Source of the DNA: Speluncibacter jeojiensis
GTDB taxonomy: Bacteria; Actinomycetota; Actinomycetes; Mycobacteriales; Mycobacteriaceae
DNA: 64,000 bases
Assembly (NCBI RefSeq): GCF_029589495.1
Contig: NZ_JAAIVF010000004.1
Span: 248,001 to 312,000 of the forward strand
Reading direction: 5' to 3'
In this document: positions 11,022 through 19,780 of the stretch, in pieces
Numbering within the stretch: position 1 is the stretch's first letter
Layout: every line of letters begins with the position of its first letter
Made by a program: the position numbers and the translations under genes
Notes under the pieces: generated by a model
The model's database searches: none
What the model was told of the DNA's origin: nothing
What the model saw: the letters and a program-made list of their open reading frames with translations, nothing else

Positions 11022-11531
11022 ATGGGCACCTTCAGCAAGGCCGAATTGACCGAGGCGTTCGCGCAGTTCCAGGCGACCGTCGACCGCGCCGCCAAGTCCG
11101 GCGACTGGAACCTGTTCGTCGACCTGTTCACCGAGGACGTCGAGTACATCGAGCACTCCTACGGCACGTTCCACGGCCGCGAGGCCGTCCGCGCGTGGGC
11201 GCTCAAGACGATGACGAGCTTCCCCGGCAGCCACATGACGGAGTTCCCGGCGAACTGGTTCGTCGTCGACGAGGAGCGCGACCGCATCGTCTGCGAGATC
11301 GACAACCCGATGCGCGACCCGGGCGACGGCAGCGTGTACACCGCGGCGAACCTGACGATCCTCACCTACGCGGGCGACGGGCAGTGGTCGTGCGAGGAGG
11401 ATGTCTACAACCCTCTGGAGTTCTCCTCGATGGCGATGGGCTGGTGTAAGCGCGCCGAGGAACTGGGAACCATCACCGACGAGGCCCGCGCGTGGCAGGC
11501 GAAGATGTCGGCGATGTTCCGGCCTGCCTGA
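11022..11531 (+). CDS. NTF2-like / SnoaL-like protein, possible KstR target
   Basis: 169 residues. It has the NTF2 cone fold pattern: an N-terminal helix, DLFTEDVEYIEHSYGTFHGREAV and a later beta-sheet ending in EEDVYNPLEF. The acidic pocket residues could serve a ketosteroid-isomerase-like or lyase reaction, but no exact activity can be named. It is probably leaderless (-10 TAGCCT 6 nt before ATG) with a KstR-type site at -35, suggesting a role in sterol or related lipid catabolism. It diverges from pepN. Confidence 0.78.
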   Translation: MGTFSKAELTEAFAQFQATVDRAAKSGDWNLFVDLFTEDVEYIEHSYGTFHGREAVRAWALKTMTSFPGSHMTEFPANWFVVDEERDRIVCEIDNPMRDPGDGSVYTAANLTILTYAGDGQWSCEEDVYNPLEFSSMAMGWCKRAEELGTITDEARAWQAKMSAMFRPA

Positions 11532-11571
11532 ACCGGTGGCGGAGCGAGGCCGCCGGGGTGAGGATGAGCGT

Positions 11572-11769
11572 ATGAGTGAATCGTTGCGCGACCGAGTGGG
11601 CAGCAAGATCAAGCGGTTGATCCTCGACAACGGCGGTCGCTCCGGCCAGGCGGCGGCCACCCTGGAGGCCAATCCGAATCTCGATGCGCTCGAGGCCGAT
11701 CTGACCGAGCTGACCTCCGCCGGCGACGACCGGGTCGAGGAACTCGCACAGAAGTATCTGGTGATGTGA
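11572..11769 (+). CDS. Small conserved-looking protein of unknown function
   Basis: 65 residues, ATG 11572 after GGTGAGGATGAG. It is charged and helical (LRDRVGSKIKRLILDNGG... LTELTSAGDDRVEELAQKYL) with no membrane segment or known motif. Its stop overlaps the GTG start of the next membrane protein gene (GTGA), so the two are co-translated; it may be a small partner of that protein. Function not recognised. Confidence 0.65.
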   Translation: MSESLRDRVGSKIKRLILDNGGRSGQAAATLEANPNLDALEADLTELTSAGDDRVEELAQKYLVM

Positions 11770-13142
11770 GCGCCGGGGGCGACGCGGCGAACGACGACCA
11801 CCCGGGCAGCACTCAGCCGGCCGGCCCGCGAGCGCCGGCCCCGAAGCACGCGCTGCGCAAGCCGGTCTTCTGGCTGGGCCCGCTGGTCGTCGTCGGGATC
11901 GTGATGGGACTGCTCGGCGCCCTGTACCTCGGCAGCATGCTCAACCCGATCAAACACCTCTCGCACTTCCCCATCGCGGTCGTAGACCAGGACGCCGGCA
12001 CCGATCTGCCGTCCGCCGGCGGTGTGCAGAAAGTCGACCTCGGCGGCGAGATCACGAACGGGCTGCTCGCACAGATCGACCACCGGAAGGTCGACCTGCG
12101 CCGGCTCGACATGAGCACCGCCCAGGCGCAGCTCGATTCGGGAAAGATCTACGGCGCCATCGTCATCCCGGTGGACTTCAGCGCCCAGACGGTGGCGCTG
12201 GGGGCCGCGGTGCTGACGGACAAGCCCGTCGACAAGCCGGTCGTGACGGTGCTGACCAATCCGCGCGCGGGCAGCGTCAGCGTGCAGTTCGTGCAGACGA
12301 TCACCGACCAGGCGCTGACCCAGGTGAGCAAGACCGTCAGCACCACGCTGACCCCGCTGGTGCAGAACCAGCTCGCGGCCCGGCCCGGCAGTCCGCCGCT
12401 GTCCGCCGCCGCGACCTATGTGCTCTCCGACCCGATCACCGTGCACACGGTCGCGCACAACCCGCTCCCCGCCGACACCGGGCTCGGCCTGTCCGCGTTC
12501 TATTTCGCGCTGCTGCTCACGCTCGCCGGGTTCACCGGCAGCACCATCATCCACACGCTGGTCGACAGCCAGCTGGGCTTCGTCCCGGCCGAGTTCGGGC
12601 CCCGCTACATCTTCCGCGACCGGGTCGAGCTGACCCGCACCCAGACGCTGCTGGTCAAGTGGGTGCTGGTGCTGCTCATGGCGATGGTGGTGTCGGCGCT
12701 GTACCTGTGGATCGGGCACCTGCTCGGCATGCCGCTGCCGAACGTGCTGCTGATCTGGGAGTACGGGGTGCTGGTGATCACCGCGATCGGCGTCTCCACC
12801 GTCTCGGTGATGGCGATCTTCGGCAGCGTCGGACTGCTGGTGAACCTGCTGGTCTTCGTCGTCTTCGGGCTGCCGTCGTCCGGCGGCACCATCCCGCTCG
12901 AGGCGACACCCGGCTTCTATCAGTGGCTGGCCGGATTCGAGCCGATGCACCAGGTGTTCGTCGGCACCCGCGCGCTGCTGTACTTCGGCGGCCGGCTCGA
13001 CGCGGGCCTCGCCCACGCGGCGATCATGGCCGCGATCGGGCTGGCCATCGGCGCGGCCATCGGGCTGATCGCGACCCGGTACTACGACCGGAAGGGCCAC
13101 GACCGCGCGGTGCGCGAGCAGCTCACGCCGACGGAGCCGTAA
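11766..13142 (+). CDS. Pip/YhgE-type (DUF3533-like) membrane protein
   Basis: 458 residues, GTG start. After a Pro-rich cytosolic tail, a first membrane helix lies at about 40-60, followed by a ~200-residue external domain starting FPIAVVDQDAGTDLP, then five or six further helices to the C-terminus (about 235-450). This layout, one helix, a large outside domain with the IAVVDQD motif, then an ABC-2-like membrane bundle, is that of YhgE/Pip proteins, which act in phage reception and in protein or lipid export. No ATPase gene lies nearby. It ends 3 nt before the convergent radical SAM gene. Confidence 0.8.
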   Translation: MSAGGDAANDDHPGSTQPAGPRAPAPKHALRKPVFWLGPLVVVGIVMGLLGALYLGSMLNPIKHLSHFPIAVVDQDAGTDLPSAGGVQKVDLGGEITNGLLAQIDHRKVDLRRLDMSTAQAQLDSGKIYGAIVIPVDFSAQTVALGAAVLTDKPVDKPVVTVLTNPRAGSVSVQFVQTITDQALTQVSKTVSTTLTPLVQNQLAARPGSPPLSAAATYVLSDPITVHTVAHNPLPADTGLGLSAFYFALLLTLAGFTGSTIIHTLVDSQLGFVPAEFGPRYIFRDRVELTRTQTLLVKWVLVLLMAMVVSALYLWIGHLLGMPLPNVLLIWEYGVLVITAIGVSTVSVMAIFGSVGLLVNLLVFVVFGLPSSGGTIPLEATPGFYQWLAGFEPMHQVFVGTRALLYFGGRLDAGLAHAAIMAAIGLAIGAAIGLIATRYYDRKGHDRAVREQLTPTEP

Positions 13143-13145
13143 CTG

Positions 13146-14186
13146 TCAGAACAACGTGAGCGCGGGTGGCCGGGCGTCGTCGTGCAGCCCTGGCGAGCGT
13201 CCCGCCGCCGGGCCCTGCGCGCGGTCGGCCTGCTCGCGCTCTCCCTGGCTCAGACCGTGCGCATCGAGCAGCGGGTCGACCCGGGCCCGCAGCCACGCCT
13301 TGTACTCGGCCGGCACGTAGGCGCCGCGGCCGTAGAGCTGACGGTAGCGCCGCACCAGCGCCGGGTGCGCCTCGGCCAGCCAGCCGAGGAACCAGCCGCG
13401 GGTGCTGCCGCGCAGATGCATGGGGAACACGGTCACGCTGTGCGCGCCGGCCGCGGCGATCCGACCGAACAGTTCGTCGAGGTCGCGTTTGCCGTCGGTC
13501 AGATACGGGATCACCGGGGCGACCATCACATGCGGCTCCAGCCCCGCCTCGCGGATCGCGCGGATCAGGTCGAGCCGCGCGGCCGGTGACGGCGTGCCCG
13601 GCTCGATCGCCTTCTGCAGATCCGGGTCGCCGATGGCCAGCGACACGGCCACCGACACCGGCACCTGCCGGGCGGCGAGGCCGAGCAGCGGCAGGTCCCT
13701 GCGCAACAGCGTGCCCTTGGTGAGGATCGACAGCGGTGTGCCGGACTCGGCGAGCGCGCCGATGATCGCGGGCATCAGCCGGTAGCGGCCCTCCGCGCGC
13801 TGATAGGGATCGGTGTTGGTGCCCAACGCGACCGGCTCACGCTTCCACGACCGGCGGGCCAGTTCGCGGCGCAACACCGCGGCGACATTGACCTTGACCA
13901 CGATCTGCGAGTCGAAATCCCGGCCCGCGTCCAGGTCCAGGTATTCGTGCGTGGGCCGGGCGAAGCAGTAGCGGCACTGGTGCAGGCACCCACGCATCGG
14001 GTTGATCGACCACCGGAACGGCAGCGCCGACCCGTCCGGAACCCGGCTCAGCGCGCTCTTGCACAGCACCTCGTGGAACGTCACGCCCTCGAACTCGGGA
14101 GTGGCGACGCTGCGCACCAGCCCGGCCCGCTCGAGCCCGGGCAACGCACCGTCGTCCACATCGAGTGTCTGCCCGGCCCATCGCAT
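13146..14186 (-). CDS. Radical SAM protein of the SPL (spore photoproduct lyase-like) family, Rv2578c-like
   Basis: 346 residues from ATG 14186; the upstream in-frame start at 14222 would put the LexA box inside the gene. The iron-sulfur motif CLHQCRYC (Cys 67, 71, 74) lies in RWSINPMRGC, followed by a TIM barrel with the lysine-rich segment LSILTKGTLL. Related proteins repair UV-type lesions with SAM radicals, though the mycobacterial members are not characterised. Just upstream is a near-consensus SOS box, so it should be DNA-damage induced, as reported for Rv2578c. Confidence 0.85.
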   Translation of the reverse strand: MRWAGQTLDVDDGALPGLERAGLVRSVATPEFEGVTFHEVLCKSALSRVPDGSALPFRWSINPMRGCLHQCRYCFARPTHEYLDLDAGRDFDSQIVVKVNVAAVLRRELARRSWKREPVALGTNTDPYQRAEGRYRLMPAIIGALAESGTPLSILTKGTLLRRDLPLLGLAARQVPVSVAVSLAIGDPDLQKAIEPGTPSPAARLDLIRAIREAGLEPHVMVAPVIPYLTDGKRDLDELFGRIAAAGAHSVTVFPMHLRGSTRGWFLGWLAEAHPALVRRYRQLYGRGAYVPAEYKAWLRARVDPLLDAHGLSQGEREQADRAQGPAAGRSPGLHDDARPPALTLF

Positions 14187-14195
14187 ACCCGCAAG

Positions 14196-14211
14196 TCGAA
14201 CACTCGTTCTA
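14196..14211. promoter_or_regulatory. LexA (SOS) box
   Basis: TCGAACactcGTTCTA matches 11 of 12 fixed positions of the mycobacterial consensus TCGAACnnnnGTTCGA. It ends 9 nt upstream of the ATG of the SPL-type gene, so LexA bound here would block its transcription or initiation. Confidence 0.75.
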
Positions 14212-14297
14212 GGTGCTGTCAAGCGGGACCCGCGTCAACAGCGATTTCCCATCCTTCCTGCCAGCGATCTCCCAGGAATAACTGTCATCATAAAGGC

Positions 14298-15020
14298 GTG
14301 ACGACCACCGCCGGACCGGGCAGGCCCCGGCTCACCGAACCACGCCGCCCCGGACAGACCGCTCGCGAGGAGATCCTCGACGCCGCGGCGGAACTGTTCA
14401 CCGAAAAGGGTTATGCGGCAACATCGACGCGCGCGATCGCCGAGTCCGTCGGCATCCGCCAGGCCTCGCTGTACCACCACTTCTCGACCAAGCACGAGAT
14501 CCTCGATGCGCTGCTCGCCGATACCGTGCGGGCGCCGCAGCAGTTCGCCGAACGACTCGCCGAACACGACGGCCCGGCCACCGAACTGCTGTACACGCTC
14601 ATGCTGTTCGACGCGGTGCACCTGAGCTCCGGCCGGTGGAACCTCGGCGCGCTCTATCTGCTGCCGGTGATCCGGTCCGCCGACTTCGCCGGGTTCCGCG
14701 CCCGCCGCACCGAGCTCATGGACGCCTACCGCGCACTGGCGCTGCGCGCCCTCGACGAGCTGAAGGTCCCGCAGGACTGGGCCGCCCCGCGCGAGGCGCT
14801 CGCCGGTCTGCCGTTCCGTCTGGTCGAGTCGGTGATCAACGAGCGGTCCGACAACATGGCCGGCGCGCACGCGCCGCTGCACCCGCCGCGCCTGTTCGCC
14901 GACGCCGCGATCCGCATGCTCGGCTATCAGGGGTCGGTCGACGCCCTCTACGAGACCGCGCAGCGGCTGACCGCGGCGATCACCGAGGACGCCGGGATCC
15001 CGGTCGCCGTCGAGGCCTGA
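14298..15020 (+). CDS. TetR-family transcriptional regulator
   Basis: 240 residues from GTG 14298. The HTH is clear: ILDAAAELFTEKGYAATSTR, then IAESVGIRQASLYHHFSTKHEIL (about residues 30-72). The ligand domain has no recognised match. The gene is probably leaderless (CATAAA close to the GTG). It diverges from the SPL-type gene and no metabolic gene is next to it, so its targets cannot be guessed from context. Confidence 0.88.
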   Translation: MTTTAGPGRPRLTEPRRPGQTAREEILDAAAELFTEKGYAATSTRAIAESVGIRQASLYHHFSTKHEILDALLADTVRAPQQFAERLAEHDGPATELLYTLMLFDAVHLSSGRWNLGALYLLPVIRSADFAGFRARRTELMDAYRALALRALDELKVPQDWAAPREALAGLPFRLVESVINERSDNMAGAHAPLHPPRLFADAAIRMLGYQGSVDALYETAQRLTAAITEDAGIPVAVEA

Positions 15021-15026
15021 GGTCCG

Positions 15027-15056
15027 GACCGGGCCCGCCCGCACGCGGGTCCGGTC
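15027..15056. terminator. Hairpin between convergent genes
   Basis: A 12-bp stem (15027-15038 with 15045-15056, one G-U pair) and a 6-nt loop, just after the TetR gene stop and before the stop of the opposing gene. No U-tract. Confidence 0.45.
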
Positions 15057-15069
15057 GCACGGACCGGCT

Positions 15070-15738
15070 TCAGTTCAGCAGGGCAGCGACCTGCGCGGCG
15101 CTGAGCGTGACCGGCCGCCGCGCCGACTCGGCCGCGCCGCGGGTGGCCCGATACAGCGGCCGCTCGCCCGCGCCGGCCTCGCGCGCCTCGGCCCGCAGTT
15201 GCTCGACGAGCACCGCGGACAGTGCGGCCGCGCCCGGCGACTCCCCCGACGCCAGCGCGTCGGCCAGCCGGCGCATCGCCAGCAGCGGCAACTCGCGGGC
15301 ACCCTGCTCGGCGTACAGAGCCAACGGCACGGTCACCGACCGGCCGCCGTCGGCGACCCGCAGCAGGACCTGCGCTATCCGGCCCGGCCGCACCAGCAGC
15401 TCGACCACATCGGCGCGGGCCGCGTCCACCCGCACGGTGCGCAGTCCGCGCGCGGTGATCACGGTGTCGGTCAACCGGATTCGGCGGCGCAGCGCGACAG
15501 CCGCGGTGAGCAGACCCGGCACCGCCAGCACGACACCGACGATGACCGCCACCGCCCACGGCAGGAAGATCCCGCACACGACGGCGACGACCAGCGCGAT
15601 GGCCACCACCACGGCGGCCATCCGCCGGATCTGGCGGGCGATCAGCTCGACCGGGACCAGGTCCAACGCGACTTCGTCCGCGACCGGACCGCCGGTTGCC
15701 GGACCGTCGATCCCGGGACCGTCAGACAAGGCGCGCAC
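15070..15738 (-). CDS. Membrane protein of unknown function downstream of hisS
   Basis: About 222 residues if GTG 15738 is the start (overlap of 17 nt with hisS); TTG 15729 or ATG 15783 are also possible. Two adjacent hydrophobic helices ([20 protein letters not shown] and [20 protein letters not shown]) lie at about residues 40-85, followed by a mixed soluble part with [22 protein letters not shown] that resembles a PH-like domain. Function not recognised. Because it overlaps hisS it is likely co-transcribed. Confidence 0.65.
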   Translation of the reverse strand: MRALSDGPGIDGPATGGPVADEVALDLVPVELIARQIRRMAAVVVAIALVVAVVCGIFLPWAVAVIVGVVLAVPGLLTAAVALRRRIRLTDTVITARGLRTVRVDAARADVVELLVRPGRIAQVLLRVADGGRSVTVPLALYAEQGARELPLLAMRRLADALASGESPGAAALSAVLVEQLRAEAREAGAGERPLYRATRGAAESARRPVTLSAAQVAALLN

Positions 15739-17029
15739 CGAGTTCGGCGACCACCGTGTCCAGCGGGATCGACTGCTGATCACCGGTGGCGAGTTCCTTG
15801 ACCCCGATCACGCCCTCCTCGAGGTCCCGGTCGCCGAGCACCAGCGCGAACCGCGCACCCGACCGGTCGGCGGCCTTCATGGCGCCCTTGACGCCGCGGC
15901 CGCCGTAGGCCAGGTCGACCCGGATGCCGGCGGCCCGCAACTGCCCGGCGATCGTCACCAGCGTGCGCTTCGCGTCGTCGCCGAGCGGCACGCCGAACAC
16001 CTCGCAGCGGGCGGGGCCGACGACGACCTTGCCCTCCGCCTCGAGCGCCAGCATCGTGCGGTCGACCCCGAGCCCGAACCCGATGCCGGACAACGGTTGT
16101 CCGCCGAGCTGCGCCATCAGGCCGTCGTACCGTCCGCCGCCGCCGATACCCGACTGCGCGCCGAGACCGTCGTGGACGAACTCGAAGGTGGTCTTGGTGT
16201 AGTAGTCGAGGCCGCGCACCATCCGCGGGTTGACGGTGTACGGCACGCCCAGCGCGTCCAGGTGGCCGAGCACCTCCTCGAAGTGCCCCTTGGCCGTGTC
16301 GGACAGGTGGTCGAGCATCAGCGGCGCGGCGGCGGTCATCTCGCGGACCTCCTTGCGCTTGTCGTCGAGCACCCGCAGCGGGTTGATCTCGGCGCGGCGG
16401 CGGGTGTCCTCGTCGAGGTCGAGCGCGAAGAGGTACTGCTGCAACAACTCCCGGTACTTCGGCCGGCAGGTGTCGTCGCCCAGCGAGGTGATCTCGAGCC
16501 GGAACCCGGTCAGCCCCAACGAGCGGAAGCCGGCGTCGGCGATCGCGATGACCTCGGCGTCGAGCGCCGGATCGTCGACGCCGATGGCCTCGACGCCGAC
16601 CTGCTGCAGCTGGCGGTAGCGGCCGGCCTGCGGGCGCTCGTAGCGGAAGAAAGGTCCCGAATAGCACAGCTTGACCGGCAGCTGGCCGCGATCGAGGCCG
16701 TGTTCGATGACCGCGCGCATCACCCCGGCGGTGCCCTCGGGCCGCAGCGTGACCGAGCGGTCGCCGCGGTCGGCGAACGTGTACATCTCCTTGGTGACGA
16801 CGTCGGTGGACTCGCCGACGCCGCGGGCGAACAGCCCGGTGTCCTCGAAGACCGGCAACTCGATGTGCCCGTAACCGGCCAGTCGGGCGGCGCCGATCAG
16901 CCCGTCACGGACCGCGACGAACTCGGCCGAGGCCGGCGGCACGTAGTCCGGGACGCCCTTGGGCGCGGAGAACCTGGTGACCCTGTCTTGCTGTCCAGCG
17001 GCCTGCCGGCCGTCCTTCTGCTCTGCCAC
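15722..17029 (-). CDS. hisS: Histidyl-tRNA synthetase
   Basis: 435 residues, GTG start. Class II motifs are visible: motif 2 region [21 protein letters not shown] with the His-specific [13 protein letters not shown], the [15 protein letters not shown] histidine A motif, and motif 3 [16 protein letters not shown]-terminal anticodon-binding domain follows ([29 protein letters not shown]). It charges tRNA-His in the cytosol. It lies 6 nt after the MBL hydrolase gene, the order seen in mycobacteria (Rv2580c-Rv2581c). Confidence 0.96.
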   Translation of the reverse strand: MAEQKDGRQAAGQQDRVTRFSAPKGVPDYVPPASAEFVAVRDGLIGAARLAGYGHIELPVFEDTGLFARGVGESTDVVTKEMYTFADRGDRSVTLRPEGTAGVMRAVIEHGLDRGQLPVKLCYSGPFFRYERPQAGRYRQLQQVGVEAIGVDDPALDAEVIAIADAGFRSLGLTGFRLEITSLGDDTCRPKYRELLQQYLFALDLDEDTRRRAEINPLRVLDDKRKEVREMTAAAPLMLDHLSDTAKGHFEEVLGHLDALGVPYTVNPRMVRGLDYYTKTTFEFVHDGLGAQSGIGGGGRYDGLMAQLGGQPLSGIGFGLGVDRTMLALEAEGKVVVGPARCEVFGVPLGDDAKRTLVTIAGQLRAAGIRVDLAYGGRGVKGAMKAADRSGARFALVLGDRDLEEGVIGVKELATGDQQSIPLDTVVAELGARLV

Positions 17030-17035
17030 GGGTGC

Positions 17036-17734
17036 TCACTGTGCCTTTCGTGCGAGTCCGGCCAGGAACGGGTTGGTGACCCGCTCGCGGCCGATGGTGC
17101 TGTTGCCGCCGTGCCCGGGCAGCACGACGGTCTGGTCGGGCAGCGGAAGCAGCCGCTCGGCGATCGACTCGAGCAGCTGCTCATGGTCGCCGCCCGGCAG
17201 GTCGGAACGTCCGATGGACCCGGCGAACAGCGTGTCGCCGGTCAGCGCGATCGGCACCGGCCCGTCGGCCGTCGCGGCAGTGGTGCGCAGGCACACCGAG
17301 CCCTGCGTGTGCCCGGGAGTGTGGTCGACGACCAGGTCGATGCCCGCGAGGGTGAGCTCGTCGCCCTGGGCGAGCTCGATGACGGTCTCGGGTTCGCGGA
17401 ACTCGACACCCGCGATCATCGACCCCATCGCCGGGCCGATGCCGCGGCCCGGATCGGTGAGCATGTAACGGTCTTCGGGATGGATGTACGCGGGCACGCC
17501 GTACTCCTCGCACACCGGCGCCACCGACCAGGTGTGGTCGAGGTGTCCGTGGGTGAGCAGCACTGCGGCCGGGGCCAGGTGCATCTGGTCGAGCAGCTCA
17601 CGCAGCGGGCCGGTCGCGTCCTGTCCGGGATCGACGACCAGGCACTCGCCGCGCCGGCCGGGCTCGCCCTCGCCGAGCGCCAGGATGTAGCAGTTCGTCT
17701 GGAACATTCCGGCCGGAAATCCGGTCACGAGCAC
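17036..17734 (-). CDS. MBL-fold metallo-hydrolase, glyoxalase II-like (Rv2581c-like)
   Basis: 232 residues from GTG 17734, chosen because TAGGAG lies 8 nt upstream; a longer frame starts at 17788. The zinc-binding motif THGHLDH (about 82-88), a later HTPGHTQGSVCL, LTGDTLFAGSIGRSDLPGG and the final PGHGGNSTIG are those of glyoxalase II-type thioester hydrolases. It may hydrolyse S-lactoyl-mycothiol or another thioester. First gene of a run with hisS and the membrane protein. Confidence 0.88.
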   Translation of the reverse strand: MLVTGFPAGMFQTNCYILALGEGEPGRRGECLVVDPGQDATGPLRELLDQMHLAPAAVLLTHGHLDHTWSVAPVCEEYGVPAYIHPEDRYMLTDPGRGIGPAMGSMIAGVEFREPETVIELAQGDELTLAGIDLVVDHTPGHTQGSVCLRTTAATADGPVPIALTGDTLFAGSIGRSDLPGGDHEQLLESIAERLLPLPDQTVVLPGHGGNSTIGRERVTNPFLAGLARKAQ

Positions 17735-17939
17735 GGTGGGGGCTCCTAGGTCGGGGGCAATCGTGGGGCCGGGCGATTGTGGTCGCACGCCGCGTCCAGC
17801 CTAGGCTGCCAGCGGAGTCAGCCGTTTCTCAGGATCGGCTGGCACACTCCTGCCGAGCCCGCCCATGCGCAGTCGCGCGGGTGACGACCGTCGTGCGCGG
17901 CGATCGCCCCACACGACGATACCCACGAGAGGATCCGCA

Positions 17940-18812
17940 GTGCCCAGCAACGAGCAACGCCGCGAAGCCGCCAAACGGAAGCTCGAGCGTCAGTTGGAGA
18001 GACGGGCGCAGCGGGCCCGCAAGCGCAAGCAACTGACCATCGCCGGCTCCGCGATCGGTGTGGTCGTCATCGTGGGCGTGGTCGCGCTGATCGTCGGGTT
18101 GAACCAGGGCGGCGACAACGCCACCACCGCGGACGCCGCGACCACGACGCCCGCGGAGCCGACCGGCGCCGCGCTGCCGACGGCCCGCGCGCACGCACTG
18201 CCGGCGACCGTGGACTGCAAGTACCCGGCCGGGGGCGGCCCCGCCGCCAAGCCGGTCTCCGCGCCGCCGACCACCGGCGTGCCCGCCACCGGCACCGTCG
18301 ACGTCGCGCTCAGCACCAGCGACGGCCCGATCGGCATGACGCTGAACCGTGCGGAGTCGCCGTGCACGGTCAACAGCATCGTCAGCCTCGCGAAGCAGGG
18401 GTACTTCAACGACACCCCGTGCCACCGCCTGACCACCAACGGCATCTACGTGCTGCAGTGCGGCGACCCGACCGGCAAGGGCACCGGCGGTCCCGGCTAC
18501 GGCTTCGACAACGAGTTCCCGACCGACCAGTTCCCGGCCGACGCCCCGCAGCTGCAGCAACCGGCGAACTACAAGCGCGGCACCATCGCGATGGCGAACA
18601 CCGGCGCGCCGGGCAGCAACGGCAGCCAGTTCTTCCTCGTCTACAAGGATTCGCCGCTGCCGCCGAACTACACAGTGTTCGGCACCATCGACGAGCAGGG
18701 CCTCAAGACCATCGACGCGATCGCCGCCAAGGGCGACACCGGGACCAACGGCCCCGGCGACGGCGCGCCGAAGGAACCGGTGCAGATCAAGACGGCCACC
18801 GTCAAGGCGTGA
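17940..18812 (+). CDS. ppiB: Membrane-anchored peptidyl-prolyl cis-trans isomerase (cyclophilin), copy 1
   Basis: 290 residues, GTG start after GAGAGGA. The N-terminus is a very basic cytosolic helix (about 1-33), then one membrane helix (about 34-56), a Thr/Ala linker, and an outside cyclophilin domain with CHRLTTNGIYVLQCGDPTG, YKRGTIAMAN and SNGSQFFLVY. The catalytic Arg is in the CHR motif; the two Cys in the PCH and LQC segments and the one at VDC could form disulfides. It should fold proteins at the outer face of the membrane. It is fused by a GTGA overlap to a second cyclophilin gene; M. tuberculosis has one (Rv2582) here. Confidence 0.9.
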   Translation: MPSNEQRREAAKRKLERQLERRAQRARKRKQLTIAGSAIGVVVIVGVVALIVGLNQGGDNATTADAATTTPAEPTGAALPTARAHALPATVDCKYPAGGGPAAKPVSAPPTTGVPATGTVDVALSTSDGPIGMTLNRAESPCTVNSIVSLAKQGYFNDTPCHRLTTNGIYVLQCGDPTGKGTGGPGYGFDNEFPTDQFPADAPQLQQPANYKRGTIAMANTGAPGSNGSQFFLVYKDSPLPPNYTVFGTIDEQGLKTIDAIAAKGDTGTNGPGDGAPKEPVQIKTATVKA

Positions 18813-19531
18813 GGCTCCCGCGCGCGGTGACCGCCGGCCTGCTGGCGGTCACCGCGGCGGCCACCTGCGCGGCGTGCACCACCTCGGGCACACCCGCCAC
18901 GCCGACCTCGCTGACCTGCTCCTACCCCACCGGCACCGACGCCGCGGCCCGGCCGGCGCAGAAGCCGAGCACCGCGGACGTCTCCCGGACCGGCACGGTC
19001 GCGGCGCTGGTGCACACGTCCGCCGGCGAGATCCCGCTGACCCTCGACCGCGACCGGGCGCCGTGCACGGTGCACAGCTTCGTGAGCCTGACCGAGCAGA
19101 CCTACTTCGTCGACACCCCGTGCCACCGGCTCACCGCGCCACCCGCGGCGGTGTTCGTACTGCAGTGCGGCGACCCGACCGGCACCGGCGCGGGCGGACC
19201 GGGCTATGTGGTGCCCGACGAGCTGCCGCTGGGACTCGCACCCGCAGCCGGCGGTGGCAGCGCCGGGGGAGACAGCACGGTGGTGTATCCGCGGGGCACG
19301 GTGGCGCTGGCCAATCGCGGCGTGCCCGATTCGGGCGGCAGCCAGTTCTTCCTCGTCTACCGCGACACCGTGCTACCACGGACGTACACGGTGTTCGGCC
19401 GGGTCGACCCCCCCGGATTGCCGGTGCTCGACCGGATCGCCGCCGGCGGCGAAGACGACAGCAACGGCCCGGGCGACGGTCGGCCGCGAATCCCGGTGCA
19501 GATCAGGGCGATCGACATCGGGCGAACCTGA
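18809..19531 (+). CDS. Cyclophilin-type peptidyl-prolyl isomerase, lipoprotein copy 2
   Basis: 240 residues, GTG 18809 overlapping the stop of copy 1. Instead of a membrane helix it has a short signal peptide with a lipobox-like AATCAAC (Cys about 22), so it is probably a lipoprotein. The cyclophilin core is retained (PCHRLTAPPAAVFVLQCGDPTG, YPRGTVALANRG, SGGSQFFLVYRD), but it is more divergent than copy 1 and carries a Gly/Ser-rich insertion before YPRG. It looks like a tandem duplicate moving towards a different role or partner. Confidence 0.85.
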   Translation: MRLPRAVTAGLLAVTAAATCAACTTSGTPATPTSLTCSYPTGTDAAARPAQKPSTADVSRTGTVAALVHTSAGEIPLTLDRDRAPCTVHSFVSLTEQTYFVDTPCHRLTAPPAAVFVLQCGDPTGTGAGGPGYVVPDELPLGLAPAAGGGSAGGDSTVVYPRGTVALANRGVPDSGGSQFFLVYRDTVLPRTYTVFGRVDPPGLPVLDRIAAGGEDDSNGPGDGRPRIPVQIRAIDIGRT

Positions 19532-19611
19532 AAGCTCGCGGTCCGCGGCCCCCGGGAGGGGTACGCCGTCGACCAGGAGGGCGCCATCTGGGCGGCTGTG
19601 TCGTACGCGAC

Positions 19612-19700
19612 CAAAAGTATGAACAATTCCGACTTTTCGAACAGTCCGAGGAGTTGGAACTGTTCCGGTTCGGCGACAGTGCGAACGTTGGACGCACGAC
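19612..19700. other. AT-richer stretch with imperfect dyad in a convergent gap
   Basis: The 249-nt gap between two converging genes holds a segment poorer in GC than its neighbours. It has a 7-bp inverted repeat GAACAGT (19639-19645)/ACTGTTC (19659-19665) that extends imperfectly to CCGA/TCGG. One forward frame reads as a protein-like string without a start codon (about 25 residues from KYEQFRLFEQ to RFGDSANVG). It may be a gene remnant, a small RNA or a terminator. No function assigned. Confidence 0.35.
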
Positions 19701-19780
19701 GACACATACCCCCGAGGCCGTGCCAACGGAAAGCTGGCGGCAGGCGGCCACGCCCCAGACAGCGCGACCACTCCCGGCGC

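Noticed and set aside
10938-13100. Very long upstream extension of the aminopeptidase N frame
   Set aside because: It is low-complexity, rich in His/Gln/Arg/Asp, antisense to well-supported genes at 11.0-13.1 kb, and PepN has a normal length from GTG 10937.
14187-14222. N-terminal extension of the SPL-type protein
   Set aside because: It would run through the LexA box; the family begins at MRWAxQ.
14636-17749. Open frame of 1037 codons on the plus strand
   Set aside because: Antisense to hisS and the MBL hydrolase gene, which have clear motifs; the open frame is a by-product of high GC.
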